Assembly (NCBI RefSeq): GCF_019457915.1
Contig: NZ_JAHZSS010000011.1
Coordinates: 62,001-126,000 of the forward strand
Reading direction: 5' to 3'
From: Neiella holothuriorum
Lineage (GTDB): Bacteria > Pseudomonadota > Gammaproteobacteria > Enterobacterales > Neiellaceae
Length of the DNA: 64,000 nucleotides
The notes beneath the pieces are model-generated. The model did no database searches, was not told where the DNA came from, and saw only the letters and a list, made by a program, of their open reading frames with translations. Positions 1 through 7,945 of the stretch are shown one piece after another. The position numbers and the translations under genes were made by a program. How positions within the stretch are numbered: the stretch's first letter is position 1; each line of letters begins with the position of its first letter.

Positions 1-427
1 ATTCAGCCTTAGCGTAAGTCAGATCAGCGTTGGCAAAACATTCGAAAGTAAATAATGCACTGAGAATCAAAAACAGGAGATTTAGAAAGAGTAAAGCGAC
101 GGATTGTTCCATTAAATTCAGGGGAGTTTGCCCAAATAAGCAAACAGAAAGGGAACCAATCAAAACAAAGGAAAGAGACGCACAATAGGTTTGTGTCGTC
201 GTTACGGCGGAGAACTGGGTAAATTTGATAAAGGAATAGATAAACAAATAAGTCAAAATCATGGTGATCAAAAGCCACATTAATGTCGATACTAATGTTT
301 CGCCATTACCATAGAAAACATAACCGAACTCCCACAACATCGAGTTGAATTCAAGCGATAGGCAGATAAAACACAGTGGTAACAACACAGCAAAACTAGG
401 CTTAAACAGCGAATTACGTGTACTCAT
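1..427 (-). CDS. Partial integral membrane protein, function unknown
   Basis: The reading frame is open from an ATG at 427-425 to the left edge with no stop, so about 142 N-terminal residues are visible and the gene continues outside the window. The visible part is very hydrophobic, with four probable membrane segments: around residues 11-24 (start FAVLLPL), 45-65 (TLMWLLITMILTYLF), 80-95 (SFVLIGSLSVCLF) and 105-125 (VALLFLNLLFLIL). No catalytic motif is recognisable. It diverges from the flippase operon at 1174, so it may belong to the same polysaccharide locus; an acyltransferase, polymerase or exosortase-type membrane protein is possible, but nothing seen decides this. Ribosome binding is weak (GAAAG about 9 bases before the ATG). 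Confidence 0.6.
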   Translation of the reverse strand, partial: MSTRNSLFKPSFAVLLPLCFICLSLEFNSMLWEFGYVFYGNGETLVSTLMWLLITMILTYLFIYSFIKFTQFSAVTTTQTYCASLSFVLIGSLSVCLFGQTPLNLMEQSVALLFLNLLFLILSALFTFECFANADLTYAKAE

Positions 428-444
428 AAAATAGTCTTTCAGCG

Positions 445-597
445 TTACCAATCAACAAAAAATAATTTAAAATCAGTGCCATAAGTGTCAACCAGGCCAT
501 CACTTAGGCGATCTTCACTATCTGCTGCTGATAAACAGTAGCGCTCAAAAATTAGTAAGCCAGCACCTGCAACAATATGGTCAATTCTCTCTACCAT
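445..597 (-). CDS. Small ORF, 50 residues, unrecognised
   Basis: An ATG at 597-595 opens a 50-codon frame ending at TAA 447-445, 17 bases before the partial membrane-protein gene on the same strand. The product begins MVERIDHIVAGAG and ends in a hydrophobic stretch, FKLFFVDW. The composition looks protein-like, with mixed charge and an amphipathic start, in a region otherwise AT-rich and non-coding. There is no good Shine-Dalgarno and an in-frame TAA lies just upstream. It could be a small upstream gene, a decayed fragment or chance. Confidence 0.3.
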   Translation of the reverse strand: MVERIDHIVAGAGLLIFERYCLSAADSEDRLSDGLVDTYGTDFKLFFVDW

Positions 598-1173
598 ACC
601 AATGTCTAATTAAAAGTAATGCCGTTTCAATTACAAAAAACTAGTAAGCACAATACACGCCAAATATATTCAATTAACTACGAACCAAAACAAAGTCACA
701 AAATAGTACTTTTAGCAGGCTAAAAACATCACCAACTTAATCACTTCAATCCGCCCCACAAAAAAAATAGAACCAATAAAAACACAGATATATATAAATT
801 GATAATTTAGAAAACAACAAAACAGCCACTCTTAATTTAGATTAGAAAAGCTAAGCACAAAATAGATTTCACTAATACAACACTCACTAAAATAGTTCAA
901 ATTCATTCAAAACAATGCAGCCGATTGAAATTCGCACAACAACCATACAAATTAATCGAGCAACAACCCCATCTATTCATAAAAATTTAACCTCGAGCCT
1001 CGTTATTAATCATACAGTTAATCAAAAGCCAGCTTTACATCAGCCAACCCCGATGAATTGGCTCGATAGCTGCAACAGACGTGATCATGCCAAGCAATTA
1101 ATGTTAGAGAACGTTAATTGAGAGAGTTAATGGGTAGCCGGATAGCTACAAGTAAGTAATAAATGGAGGCGGC
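598..1173. other. AT-rich intergenic leader of the polysaccharide operon
   Basis: About 575 bases of AT-rich DNA lie between a minus-strand unit and the plus-strand flippase operon. No RNA gene was recognised. One 68-codon frame at 915-1121 lacks a ribosome-binding site and has a low-complexity start, so it is not called. The last bases hold a strong site (TGGAGGCGGC) for the gene at 1174. The stretch must carry divergent promoters, but no convincing -35/-10 pair stands out in such AT-rich sequence. Confidence 0.6.
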
Positions 1174-2436
1174 ATGCGAACAAAGGTAATTTTCTCATTA
1201 GTTGACCAAGGCGGGCTAAGTGCGTTTAATTTCGCGCTAAATATATTCCTCGTTCGCTATTGGGATCCTTCTGAGTACGGTCTGTTCGCAATATTTTTCT
1301 CTTTGAGCTTTATTTTCACCGGCATTCAGAATGCCTTAGTGAACACGCCATATTCAGTTTGGGTGCCCGCGGCTCAAAGTAGCGACAAAGCCAGTATGTT
1401 GAGGCAAACGCTAGCAAGCACCAACTTTCTATTGATTGCCGCGGTGAGTTTACCGTTAGTTCTGATTTTACTAACTGGCTTTTTACCGGTTGATCCCTCC
1501 CATGCTCTGGCTCTTTCTGCCTTTTACGCGGCAACCATGGTGCGAGAATATCTGCGAAGTTGTCTGGCGGCCGAAATGATGCTTCCGCGCGTGCTGCTGA
1601 TCGATGTTATCTACGTACTGAGCTTTTGCATAATGAGTGGAGGCTATATTGCTCTCTACGGCGTTGACGCGTTTACCCTATACCAATTGTTATGGTGCCT
1701 AGCTGCGGCACAATTTATTGGCTCATCGACAAGAATAGTCAGTGAATTTAAACGACTTCAACGCTGTCATTGGGCAAGCTGGCACCAGCAATATCAACCT
1801 ATCTGGCTACAATCTCGCTGGGCGCTGGTCGGCGTATCAAGTACCGAACTGCAAAACAGAGCTTACATTTTTGTAATTGGGGCATTCTTTGGCACTGCGG
1901 CAGTGGGCTTCATTCAAGCAGGACGCTTACTGTTTGGCCCTCTCAATATTGTGGTATCCGCTTGGACTCGCGTTGCTAAACCGACGTTGGCCAAACTTAA
2001 AGGGGCTGATGAACTCCAACAATTCCTCAAATTAACTCACGCAGGGGCTTTTGGCTTTGTCGCTTTTAACCTGCTGTTTAGTGCTGCGCTTTGGTTAGCC
2101 TGGCCATTTATTTCAAACCAAATTTACGGCGACAAATATATAGGCGTGGAAGTTGTTGTTGCGCAATGGGCGTTAGTTACCTTGTTATTTCACGGTCGCT
2201 CCGTTTACAGCGCAGCAGTACAAGCCTGTATGCGCTTCAAGCCATTGGCTTTTGCCACAATCGTAGGCGGCGTTGGCTCATTGCTGGCTTTATTGTTTAT
2301 TTGCTTATTTAGCGACTCGATGTGGGCGGTATCGTCAATTATTGTGGGTGAAACAATCGCTGCTATCTACGTCTTCAATTTACTGCCCAAACGACCATCT
2401 CCGGCAGCAAATAAGGAGGTTGCAGATGCTGTCTAA
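1174..2436 (+). CDS. Polysaccharide flippase (Wzx-like, MOP superfamily)
   Basis: A 420-residue membrane protein with many hydrophobic segments spread along its length. It lacks a cleavable signal peptide and opens with a polar stretch and an amphipathic helix (residues 1-28) typical of Wzx/MATE-type lipid-linked oligosaccharide flippases; the motif RYWDPSEYGLFAIFF near residue 30 is characteristic of that superfamily (known for the family). Predicted role: moving undecaprenyl-linked repeat units across the inner membrane. The start is fixed by GGAGG six bases upstream. It overlaps the next gene by 11 bases, and three genes (flippase, polymerase/ligase, GT2) are translationally coupled. The substrate cannot be told from sequence. 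Confidence 0.8.
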   Translation: MRTKVIFSLVDQGGLSAFNFALNIFLVRYWDPSEYGLFAIFFSLSFIFTGIQNALVNTPYSVWVPAAQSSDKASMLRQTLASTNFLLIAAVSLPLVLILLTGFLPVDPSHALALSAFYAATMVREYLRSCLAAEMMLPRVLLIDVIYVLSFCIMSGGYIALYGVDAFTLYQLLWCLAAAQFIGSSTRIVSEFKRLQRCHWASWHQQYQPIWLQSRWALVGVSSTELQNRAYIFVIGAFFGTAAVGFIQAGRLLFGPLNIVVSAWTRVAKPTLAKLKGADELQQFLKLTHAGAFGFVAFNLLFSAALWLAWPFISNQIYGDKYIGVEVVVAQWALVTLLFHGRSVYSAAVQACMRFKPLAFATIVGGVGSLLALLFICLFSDSMWAVSSIIVGETIAAIYVFNLLPKRPSPAANKEVADAV

Positions 2437-3739
2437 TGCTATGTTTTACCGCTTTGTTTGCGCCACTGATGCAAATTATTCGTTGAACAACCGATTAGCT
2501 GTCCTGCTAATTACCGTCATCGCAGTGAGCTGCTTTGATTTATTAACGCTTGAATTTGCAACAGCAGAGTTGGAAGATCTGGATCTTTCTAATCACGCTG
2601 CCGATACCTCGTCGGGGACAATGTTCAACCAGGTTTTTTGGTTGTCCTTATTTGGCCTTAGCGGCTTCATGGTTCTTCGAAACCCAGTTCAATTCCGCAA
2701 GTTACTTTTCGCACAAACACCGTTAGTGGTGTTAGCTGTGCTTGCTCTCGCCAGCGCGACATGGGCTTTAGCGCCTGACATTGCAGGCCGGCGAGCCATT
2801 CTACAAATCATTGTTATCTTTTCAGTCTTTGTTGGTGTTTGTTATTTAAAAACGCCTTATCAAGCACCGTTGATTTTCTACCGTGTCGCTACAGCAGCTT
2901 TAGCAATGAATCTTTTGGCCATAGGGCTCGGTTGCTTCGATAAAGACGGTTATTTTTACGGTATTCACGGTCACAAAAATATCCTTGGGGCTACAGCGCT
3001 TATTGCTTTGTTTCTTGGCGTGGCAGTGCGGCACCTTTACGCCCATCAAATTTACCGCAGTTTGAATAACGCTTACTTGCTTATTTGGTTGATGCTGCTT
3101 GTGATTTCCATGTCGAAAACCTCAATGGGACTGTGTGTGCTAGTTCCGAGCTTGGTGATTGGCAGTCAACTTGTGGCCAGAACCTTTAACGTCAACCTCG
3201 GCATCTTGTTGCTCTTTATGATGACAGTCATAGCGCTCGGAGTCGTTATTGTCATGTCCATGCATGATCTTCATCTGCAAGGCTTCGCAGGCTTATTTTT
3301 AGCGGACGCAAGTTTTACCGGTCGAGATTATATTTGGGCATTTTTGCTTGAACAGATCGACCAACGCTGGCTACTCGGTCATGGCTACGGCTCCTTTTGG
3401 GGGATCGGCTTAGACTCCCCGAACATTCGCCATGGTCGCGGTTTTCTCACCTTGCTAAACCAAGGGCACAATGGCTATCTCGATTTACTTGCCATCTTAG
3501 GTTGGGTCGGCATGGCCTGTTATCTATGGGTGTTGCAACAATTTGCGAGCCAGTCTGGACGAATTCGACGAACGCAGCCTGCGCTTTTTTCGCTGTGCTG
3601 GATGTTGTTGGTATTAACACTGCTTCACAACGTTACCGAGAGCAGTATTTTGCGCGGATATAGCGCACTTTGGGTGATTCAATTGATTGTTTTTGCGCTC
3701 GTTGCAAGGGCTGCGATTGAAAAGGAGGAACCACAATGA
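2426..3739 (+). CDS. O-antigen polymerase/ligase family protein (Wzy/WaaL-like)
   Basis: The best start is the ATG at 2426, seven bases after a perfect AGGAGG at 2414-2419 inside the end of the flippase gene; the frame is open further upstream, but nothing supports an earlier start. The product is 437 residues with about ten membrane segments and a large periplasmic loop in the C-terminal half containing GHGYGSFWG and HNGYLDLLAILG. That resembles the Wzy_C region of O-antigen polymerases and ligases, where the conserved H-N-x-Y/L-L pattern lies. Likely role: polymerising or ligating exported repeat units at the periplasmic face. Polymerase and ligase cannot be separated here. Its stop overlaps the next start as ATGA. 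Confidence 0.78.
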   Translation: MLSNAMFYRFVCATDANYSLNNRLAVLLITVIAVSCFDLLTLEFATAELEDLDLSNHAADTSSGTMFNQVFWLSLFGLSGFMVLRNPVQFRKLLFAQTPLVVLAVLALASATWALAPDIAGRRAILQIIVIFSVFVGVCYLKTPYQAPLIFYRVATAALAMNLLAIGLGCFDKDGYFYGIHGHKNILGATALIALFLGVAVRHLYAHQIYRSLNNAYLLIWLMLLVISMSKTSMGLCVLVPSLVIGSQLVARTFNVNLGILLLFMMTVIALGVVIVMSMHDLHLQGFAGLFLADASFTGRDYIWAFLLEQIDQRWLLGHGYGSFWGIGLDSPNIRHGRGFLTLLNQGHNGYLDLLAILGWVGMACYLWVLQQFASQSGRIRRTQPALFSLCWMLLVLTLLHNVTESSILRGYSALWVIQLIVFALVARAAIEKEEPQ

Positions 3740-4638
3740 ATACAACTATCACTGTCTGCCTATGTACATATAAACGCGAGCATTTGAAGCTGACGCTGGC
3801 GAGTTTAGCGGCTCAGCAATTGCCTGAAGGTGTCAGTTTCAATGTCTCAATTGTTGATAATGATAAAGACGGATCGGGTAAGGTGTGGGTTGATCAATGT
3901 CGAGCGGAAACCAATCTGCAACTGCATTATCAAATTCAATCTGAAAAAAATATTTCCGTTGCGCGTAATGCAACTGTCGCCGCGGCGGATGGCGATTGGC
4001 TTGCCTTTTTAGATGATGATGAAATAGCCGAGCCAGACTGGCTAGCACAACTACTTGATTGCGCGCAGCAATATCAAGCTGATGTGGTACAAGGTGCGCT
4101 CAAGGTTAATTACCCCGACCATACCCCAGACTGGATTTTAGCTGGCGATTACTTTGGCAAACACCTCCCGCCGACAGGCACTCAACGCCAAGTTGGCTCA
4201 ACCTGCAATGCTTTAGTCAAGCGCTCGGCACTCCCCCATCCTACTGAGCCATTCGACAAACAGTTTGGTATTACCGGTGGTGGCGACACTCATTTTTTCT
4301 CGCGTATTCATCAAGCCGGTGGATTAATGGTGAGCTGCTGTGAAGCGGTTGTCTCCGAGACGGTAGAAGACAACCGGTTGAACGAATCGTACTTGCGACG
4401 TCGGGCGTTGAGAGTGGGTGAAACCTATAGCGTCATTTTTTTCCAAGAGATCTCGTCATTGCGTAAATTACTGGTCATTAGTAAAGCCAGTGCACTTATT
4501 TTAGTCGGCGGGTTGGTGTCTCTCATCCTAAGCCCTACTGGCAAGCAATATAGCTTATTCTACAAGCTGAAAATGCTACAAAACTGGGGAAAACTACGCT
4601 ATTTCATGAGCTTAAACCCCGTCGAAATATACAAATAG
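3736..4638 (+). CDS. Family 2 glycosyltransferase
   Basis: A 300-residue GT-A type enzyme. The N-terminus has the GT2 opening TVCLCTYKRE (residues 6-15). The nucleotide-sugar and metal site is FLDDDEIAEPDWL (around 91-103, with the DDD motif), and a later GGGDTHFF (around 181) resembles the acceptor-site acidic motif. Near the C-terminus a hydrophobic stretch (ASALILVGGLVSLIL) may anchor it to the inner membrane. It is coupled to the upstream gene by a 4-base ATGA overlap and preceded by GGAGG. Predicted to add one sugar to a lipid-linked repeat unit on the cytoplasmic face. Donor and acceptor are unknown. Confidence 0.88.
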   Translation: MNTTITVCLCTYKREHLKLTLASLAAQQLPEGVSFNVSIVDNDKDGSGKVWVDQCRAETNLQLHYQIQSEKNISVARNATVAAADGDWLAFLDDDEIAEPDWLAQLLDCAQQYQADVVQGALKVNYPDHTPDWILAGDYFGKHLPPTGTQRQVGSTCNALVKRSALPHPTEPFDKQFGITGGGDTHFFSRIHQAGGLMVSCCEAVVSETVEDNRLNESYLRRRALRVGETYSVIFFQEISSLRKLLVISKASALILVGGLVSLILSPTGKQYSLFYKLKMLQNWGKLRYFMSLNPVEIYK

Positions 4639-4650
4639 CGCACCATTAGG

Positions 4651-6303
4651 TTAGCGAGGATTAGCCAAAGGGGCAGAGTCATTGCTATTAGCTACGTGCT
4701 GATTCTCGCCCTCTGCTAGCCGCTGTGTTAATTGCCAAATATAAAGCGACTCTAGGCGTTTTTCGGCAATACAGCGGCTATCGATAAAAGCACCAGGGCC
4801 ATATTGTTCTGGAAGCTGGTCAACCCCCACTAGGCGAGCTGACGGCGCGTCTGTTACCGCGGAGAATTGTCCCTCAGCAGCGGAAATTGCCACATCCCAA
4901 AAGGTATTAAAAGCCGCTGATGTAGGCCCATAAAGCCGATTACCCCCCAAAGAAAAAACTCGTCTTTTCTTTTGCGCATGCACATCAAGACTCTCAAACA
5001 GATTTTGCTGATTGAGCCCCTTATGCTGCTCAATACGCGCATGTTCGATGCGCCCTCGACGATAGACATTTAGCTCCGCCCCCCAACCCACCGATGGGTT
5101 GTGCAGCATCGATGCAGTCAATGCAAAGTCCGTTACCAAAATATGGTTGGAATCTTCAATGGCAATCGAGTAATGCCCTTCTCGTCCTCGAACTTCAATG
5201 TTTGACAACGAAGACGTCGTACTATCGTTCATGAAAAAGGCATTATCAGCATGCTCAACAGTCACATTTGACACGCTAGACTGGGATACGCGATGGAGAT
5301 AAACGCCGTTAAACCCTTGCTCTTGATGATGGCCGGCATAAGGCAATTCCGGAAACTGGATGGTAAAACCATCTAGGTGCACCTGCTCAAGCATATTGGT
5401 TGCCAACTGCATGACCTGCCAATCAGGCTTGATATCATGGGCTAGCGGCTCCTTCACTCGGATAGAGTCACTTCCTATGCCTGTCACCGTTAAATATTGA
5501 CTCACCAACCCGTTCATATTGGCAAATCCTTTCCCCAGTGTGACAGGTTGATGATCCATGAGATGCTCGGTAAAACTGCTCAAATCACACCCTAACCGAC
5601 ACCAACGCACAGTAATCACATCGCCAACGGTTAATGACGAGGTGTCGAGCATACCGACTTCAAATTTCCCTCGCTGGCCAGATTGTAATTCGATTTCAGG
5701 TTTACCGTGCGTGCCATCCGCGATTGGATGCGCCCAAATAAATCCTCCTCGCCACGACACCGGCGAAATCGCCGGTGGCTCTTTCTTCTTATCAATCTGG
5801 TAGGCGGCCAAAATAGATTCAGGAAGTTGCAGTAATGGGCGGTCAAAGGCTAATACAGTTGAGCCATCACCAGCACCTTGTAAGCGTATAAAACTGCGGT
5901 TAATAAATATTGGTTGAGATAAAAGAACCGTTCCTGGCGGGAATAACAGATTTACAGGCGTAGCAATTTGATGGGCAGCCAGCAATGCTTTGAGCATGGC
6001 TGGCGTGTCGTCGATGCCATCGTTGGCAATCACACCATAATCAGTCACATCCAACAATTGATAATCTATATCAGTGGGAGACTCTCCCCATTGATAGCCT
6101 GCATAAGAAAAATCCGGCAGATAGCCACCGGTTTTAGCTAAAGTCGTTGTCACGTCAGTAGGATGACAACCACTCGGCTGATGCTGGCCGCTATTCGCTT
6201 GGCTTGTGATAGTGCTGGCGGCGAGCCAAGAAGGATAAAAGAGAAGTGACCACAGCAACCAACGGGTTGGACATGGCAATTTTCGAAAGATCATCAGCAA
6301 CAC
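4651..6303 (-). CDS. Secreted pectate-lyase-3-like beta-helix protein
   Basis: A 550-residue exported protein. The first about 30 residues (basic start, then WLLWSLLFYPSWLAAS) form a signal peptide. From about residue 85, DVTDYGVIANDGIDDTPAML is the standard opening of the Pectate_lyase_3 / GH28-like right-handed beta-helix fold (DYGAxxDGxxDdTxA), followed by repeats of short beta-strands such as SVSNVTVEHADNAFFMND and SLSNIEVRG. It lies convergent with the EPS operon, so it may trim, epimerise or lyse the exported polysaccharide in the periplasm or outside. No PL or GH catalytic set could be assigned with confidence, and activity as lyase, hydrolase or epimerase is open. Confidence 0.72.
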   Translation of the reverse strand: MLLMIFRKLPCPTRWLLWSLLFYPSWLAASTITSQANSGQHQPSGCHPTDVTTTLAKTGGYLPDFSYAGYQWGESPTDIDYQLLDVTDYGVIANDGIDDTPAMLKALLAAHQIATPVNLLFPPGTVLLSQPIFINRSFIRLQGAGDGSTVLAFDRPLLQLPESILAAYQIDKKKEPPAISPVSWRGGFIWAHPIADGTHGKPEIELQSGQRGKFEVGMLDTSSLTVGDVITVRWCRLGCDLSSFTEHLMDHQPVTLGKGFANMNGLVSQYLTVTGIGSDSIRVKEPLAHDIKPDWQVMQLATNMLEQVHLDGFTIQFPELPYAGHHQEQGFNGVYLHRVSQSSVSNVTVEHADNAFFMNDSTTSSLSNIEVRGREGHYSIAIEDSNHILVTDFALTASMLHNPSVGWGAELNVYRRGRIEHARIEQHKGLNQQNLFESLDVHAQKKRRVFSLGGNRLYGPTSAAFNTFWDVAISAAEGQFSAVTDAPSARLVGVDQLPEQYGPGAFIDSRCIAEKRLESLYIWQLTQRLAEGENQHVANSNDSAPLANPR

Positions 6304-6320
6304 CGTAATAAGTCGAGCAA

Positions 6321-6349
6321 GCAGCGCCTATCAACCCGATAAGCGCTGC
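6321..6349 (-). terminator. Strong stem-loop between two minus-strand genes
   Basis: GCAGCGCCTATC pairs with GATAAGCGCTGC (11 of 12 positions) around a short loop, between the HAD-fusion gene and the beta-helix gene. There is no run of T after it on the minus strand, so it may be a weak or factor-assisted terminator or an mRNA-stabilising hairpin. Confidence 0.4.
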
Positions 6350-6390
6350 CTACAACATGAAATTAAGAGTCGAAGAGAAGTAGAGAGTGA

Positions 6391-7917
6391 TTAGCGCACT
6401 GCCACCAAAGGTTTTAGCTGCGCCCTGAAATTCCATAAATCCTTAGCGCTCCGAATCAGCATGTAACCAAGAATGATCAATCCCTCGGGCGATTGCCAGA
6501 TGATGCTTAGGTCATTATTCGCGCCCGCGACCACAGCCAGCATACTCAGTAACAGCAAGCCTGAGACCAAGTGATTTGGATAGCCCATAGCACTGCCATT
6601 AAAGCGGTAAATGATATACGGGAACCATTTACCTAATGCCCACGCTAAGCAGCAAAGCGCCCCCACCAAAGACGTGGAAAAGAGCAACATAAGGCCGCAG
6701 TTTCGAGCCAGCTGCAGCAGTAGCATTGGAATCAAGCGGCCCTGGGTTGGTGTTCGGTTAAACCAATAAAACACGCCACGAACCGCCAACATAAACAATG
6801 CAAACGCGCACCAAACAGCCACCCAAGCCATCGTACCATTGACACCTATCGCGGCAGGTAGCCAGCTGACATCCATACTCGCCAAACCAGCTGCAGGTAT
6901 CGCGATAAACAAGCCGCATAACCAGGCAAACCATGGTTTAAAGTTATCGCCATATTGGATGAATTCTGGCGCCACTCGGGGTTTTTCTTCGAGCTTTAAC
7001 CCAAGAGTATCGTTTTCAAAATAGCCGGTTTCATAAATGGCAAAGAAAGCAATGATGAACAGCAACAAACTGACGGCCGCCTTGATGGGTGCAGAGCTGC
7101 CAACTGCAAAAGCGAGTAACATCAACACATAATCGTGACCAAGGATCACCCGAGAAATATATTTTTCGCGCGGCCGGTTCACTTTCTTTGTGAATAGCAG
7201 CGGCAACATTGGGCTGAGCCCGGCTTGAACAAATTCAGCATCGGGCCACTCGCACAATAATCCTTGCGTCGATTTCGCCAACAAATCATGGTCGAGCATA
7301 CTATCGGTAATACAAATACTATTGCGCATAGCAAGCTCGCCCACCACATCAATAGTGGCTTGAGCCTTGCCCTTTCGTCTCAACGCAACGGCAGTGTCCA
7401 GTGTTGAAATCATCGACAATTTGAGGCGGCTATCAATAGCCGCCAATAGCGGCTCAACAATAAAGTCGAAACCATAGGAGACTACATGGATTTTTTCTGG
7501 CCCTTTGGCGAGCAAGGCGTCATACAAGGGTAAATTTAAATGCTTTTTGGCAATCTTAGGCGCTTGCTCCTGCCAGTTTTTGCGCGCCCATGGTAACACT
7601 GCCAAGACGACTTTTAAGCGCATCACCTCTCGGTAATACTCGCTGTTAGAGCCGCCATACCACTTCCATGGTTTTAGCACGTTCAACAACTGCAGGAGCA
7701 TGGCAACGATGAACGATGGTTGAATGGATGCCAAGAATGTTTCTGTTGAATTGCGCAACCACAATGTTTCATCAAAATCGACCAGAGCAACACAGTCGTC
7801 ATCGCGGCTGGCGACTTTGTGTAGCACCTCTGACGGCGAATGCTCAAACCTTTCCTTGGCTAATTGCTGCGATGTTTTCACTTCGGACGGTTCGGGTTTA
7901 GCTGAAGGCTGCATCAT
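6391..7917 (-). CDS. HAD-like hydrolase fused to polytopic membrane domain (copy with intact DxD)
   Basis: Start set at the ATG at 7917, eight bases after GAGG and 28 bases past the stop of the upstream paralogue, giving 508 residues; the longer frame would run into that gene. An N-terminal cytosolic HAD-like domain carries VDFDETLW (Asp47 and Asp49, the nucleophile and acid/base pair) and a later ICITDSMLDHDLL resembling the metal-binding Asp motif. From about residue 250 come six or more membrane segments. The loop after the second has YETGYFENDTLGL followed by E..KP, recalling in layout the first Asp-rich loop of UbiA-type prenyltransferases without the full NDxxDxxxD motif. HAD-UbiA fusions are known in polyprenyl-phosphate sugar metabolism. 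That role here is inference. Confidence 0.65.
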   Translation of the reverse strand: MMQPSAKPEPSEVKTSQQLAKERFEHSPSEVLHKVASRDDDCVALVDFDETLWLRNSTETFLASIQPSFIVAMLLQLLNVLKPWKWYGGSNSEYYREVMRLKVVLAVLPWARKNWQEQAPKIAKKHLNLPLYDALLAKGPEKIHVVSYGFDFIVEPLLAAIDSRLKLSMISTLDTAVALRRKGKAQATIDVVGELAMRNSICITDSMLDHDLLAKSTQGLLCEWPDAEFVQAGLSPMLPLLFTKKVNRPREKYISRVILGHDYVLMLLAFAVGSSAPIKAAVSLLLFIIAFFAIYETGYFENDTLGLKLEEKPRVAPEFIQYGDNFKPWFAWLCGLFIAIPAAGLASMDVSWLPAAIGVNGTMAWVAVWCAFALFMLAVRGVFYWFNRTPTQGRLIPMLLLQLARNCGLMLLFSTSLVGALCCLAWALGKWFPYIIYRFNGSAMGYPNHLVSGLLLLSMLAVVAGANNDLSIIWQSPEGLIILGYMLIRSAKDLWNFRAQLKPLVAVR

Positions 7918-7945
7918 AGCGTTGTCCTCAATATGAAAAGTGACT

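Noticed and set aside
915-1121. 68-codon plus-strand frame before the flippase gene
   Set aside because: No ribosome-binding site, Thr/Asn/Gln-rich composition as expected for AT-rich non-coding DNA, and no recognisable motif.
2273-2425. Upstream extension of the polymerase/ligase frame
   Set aside because: Lies inside the flippase gene with no start signal; the ATG at 2426 has a perfect AGGAGG.
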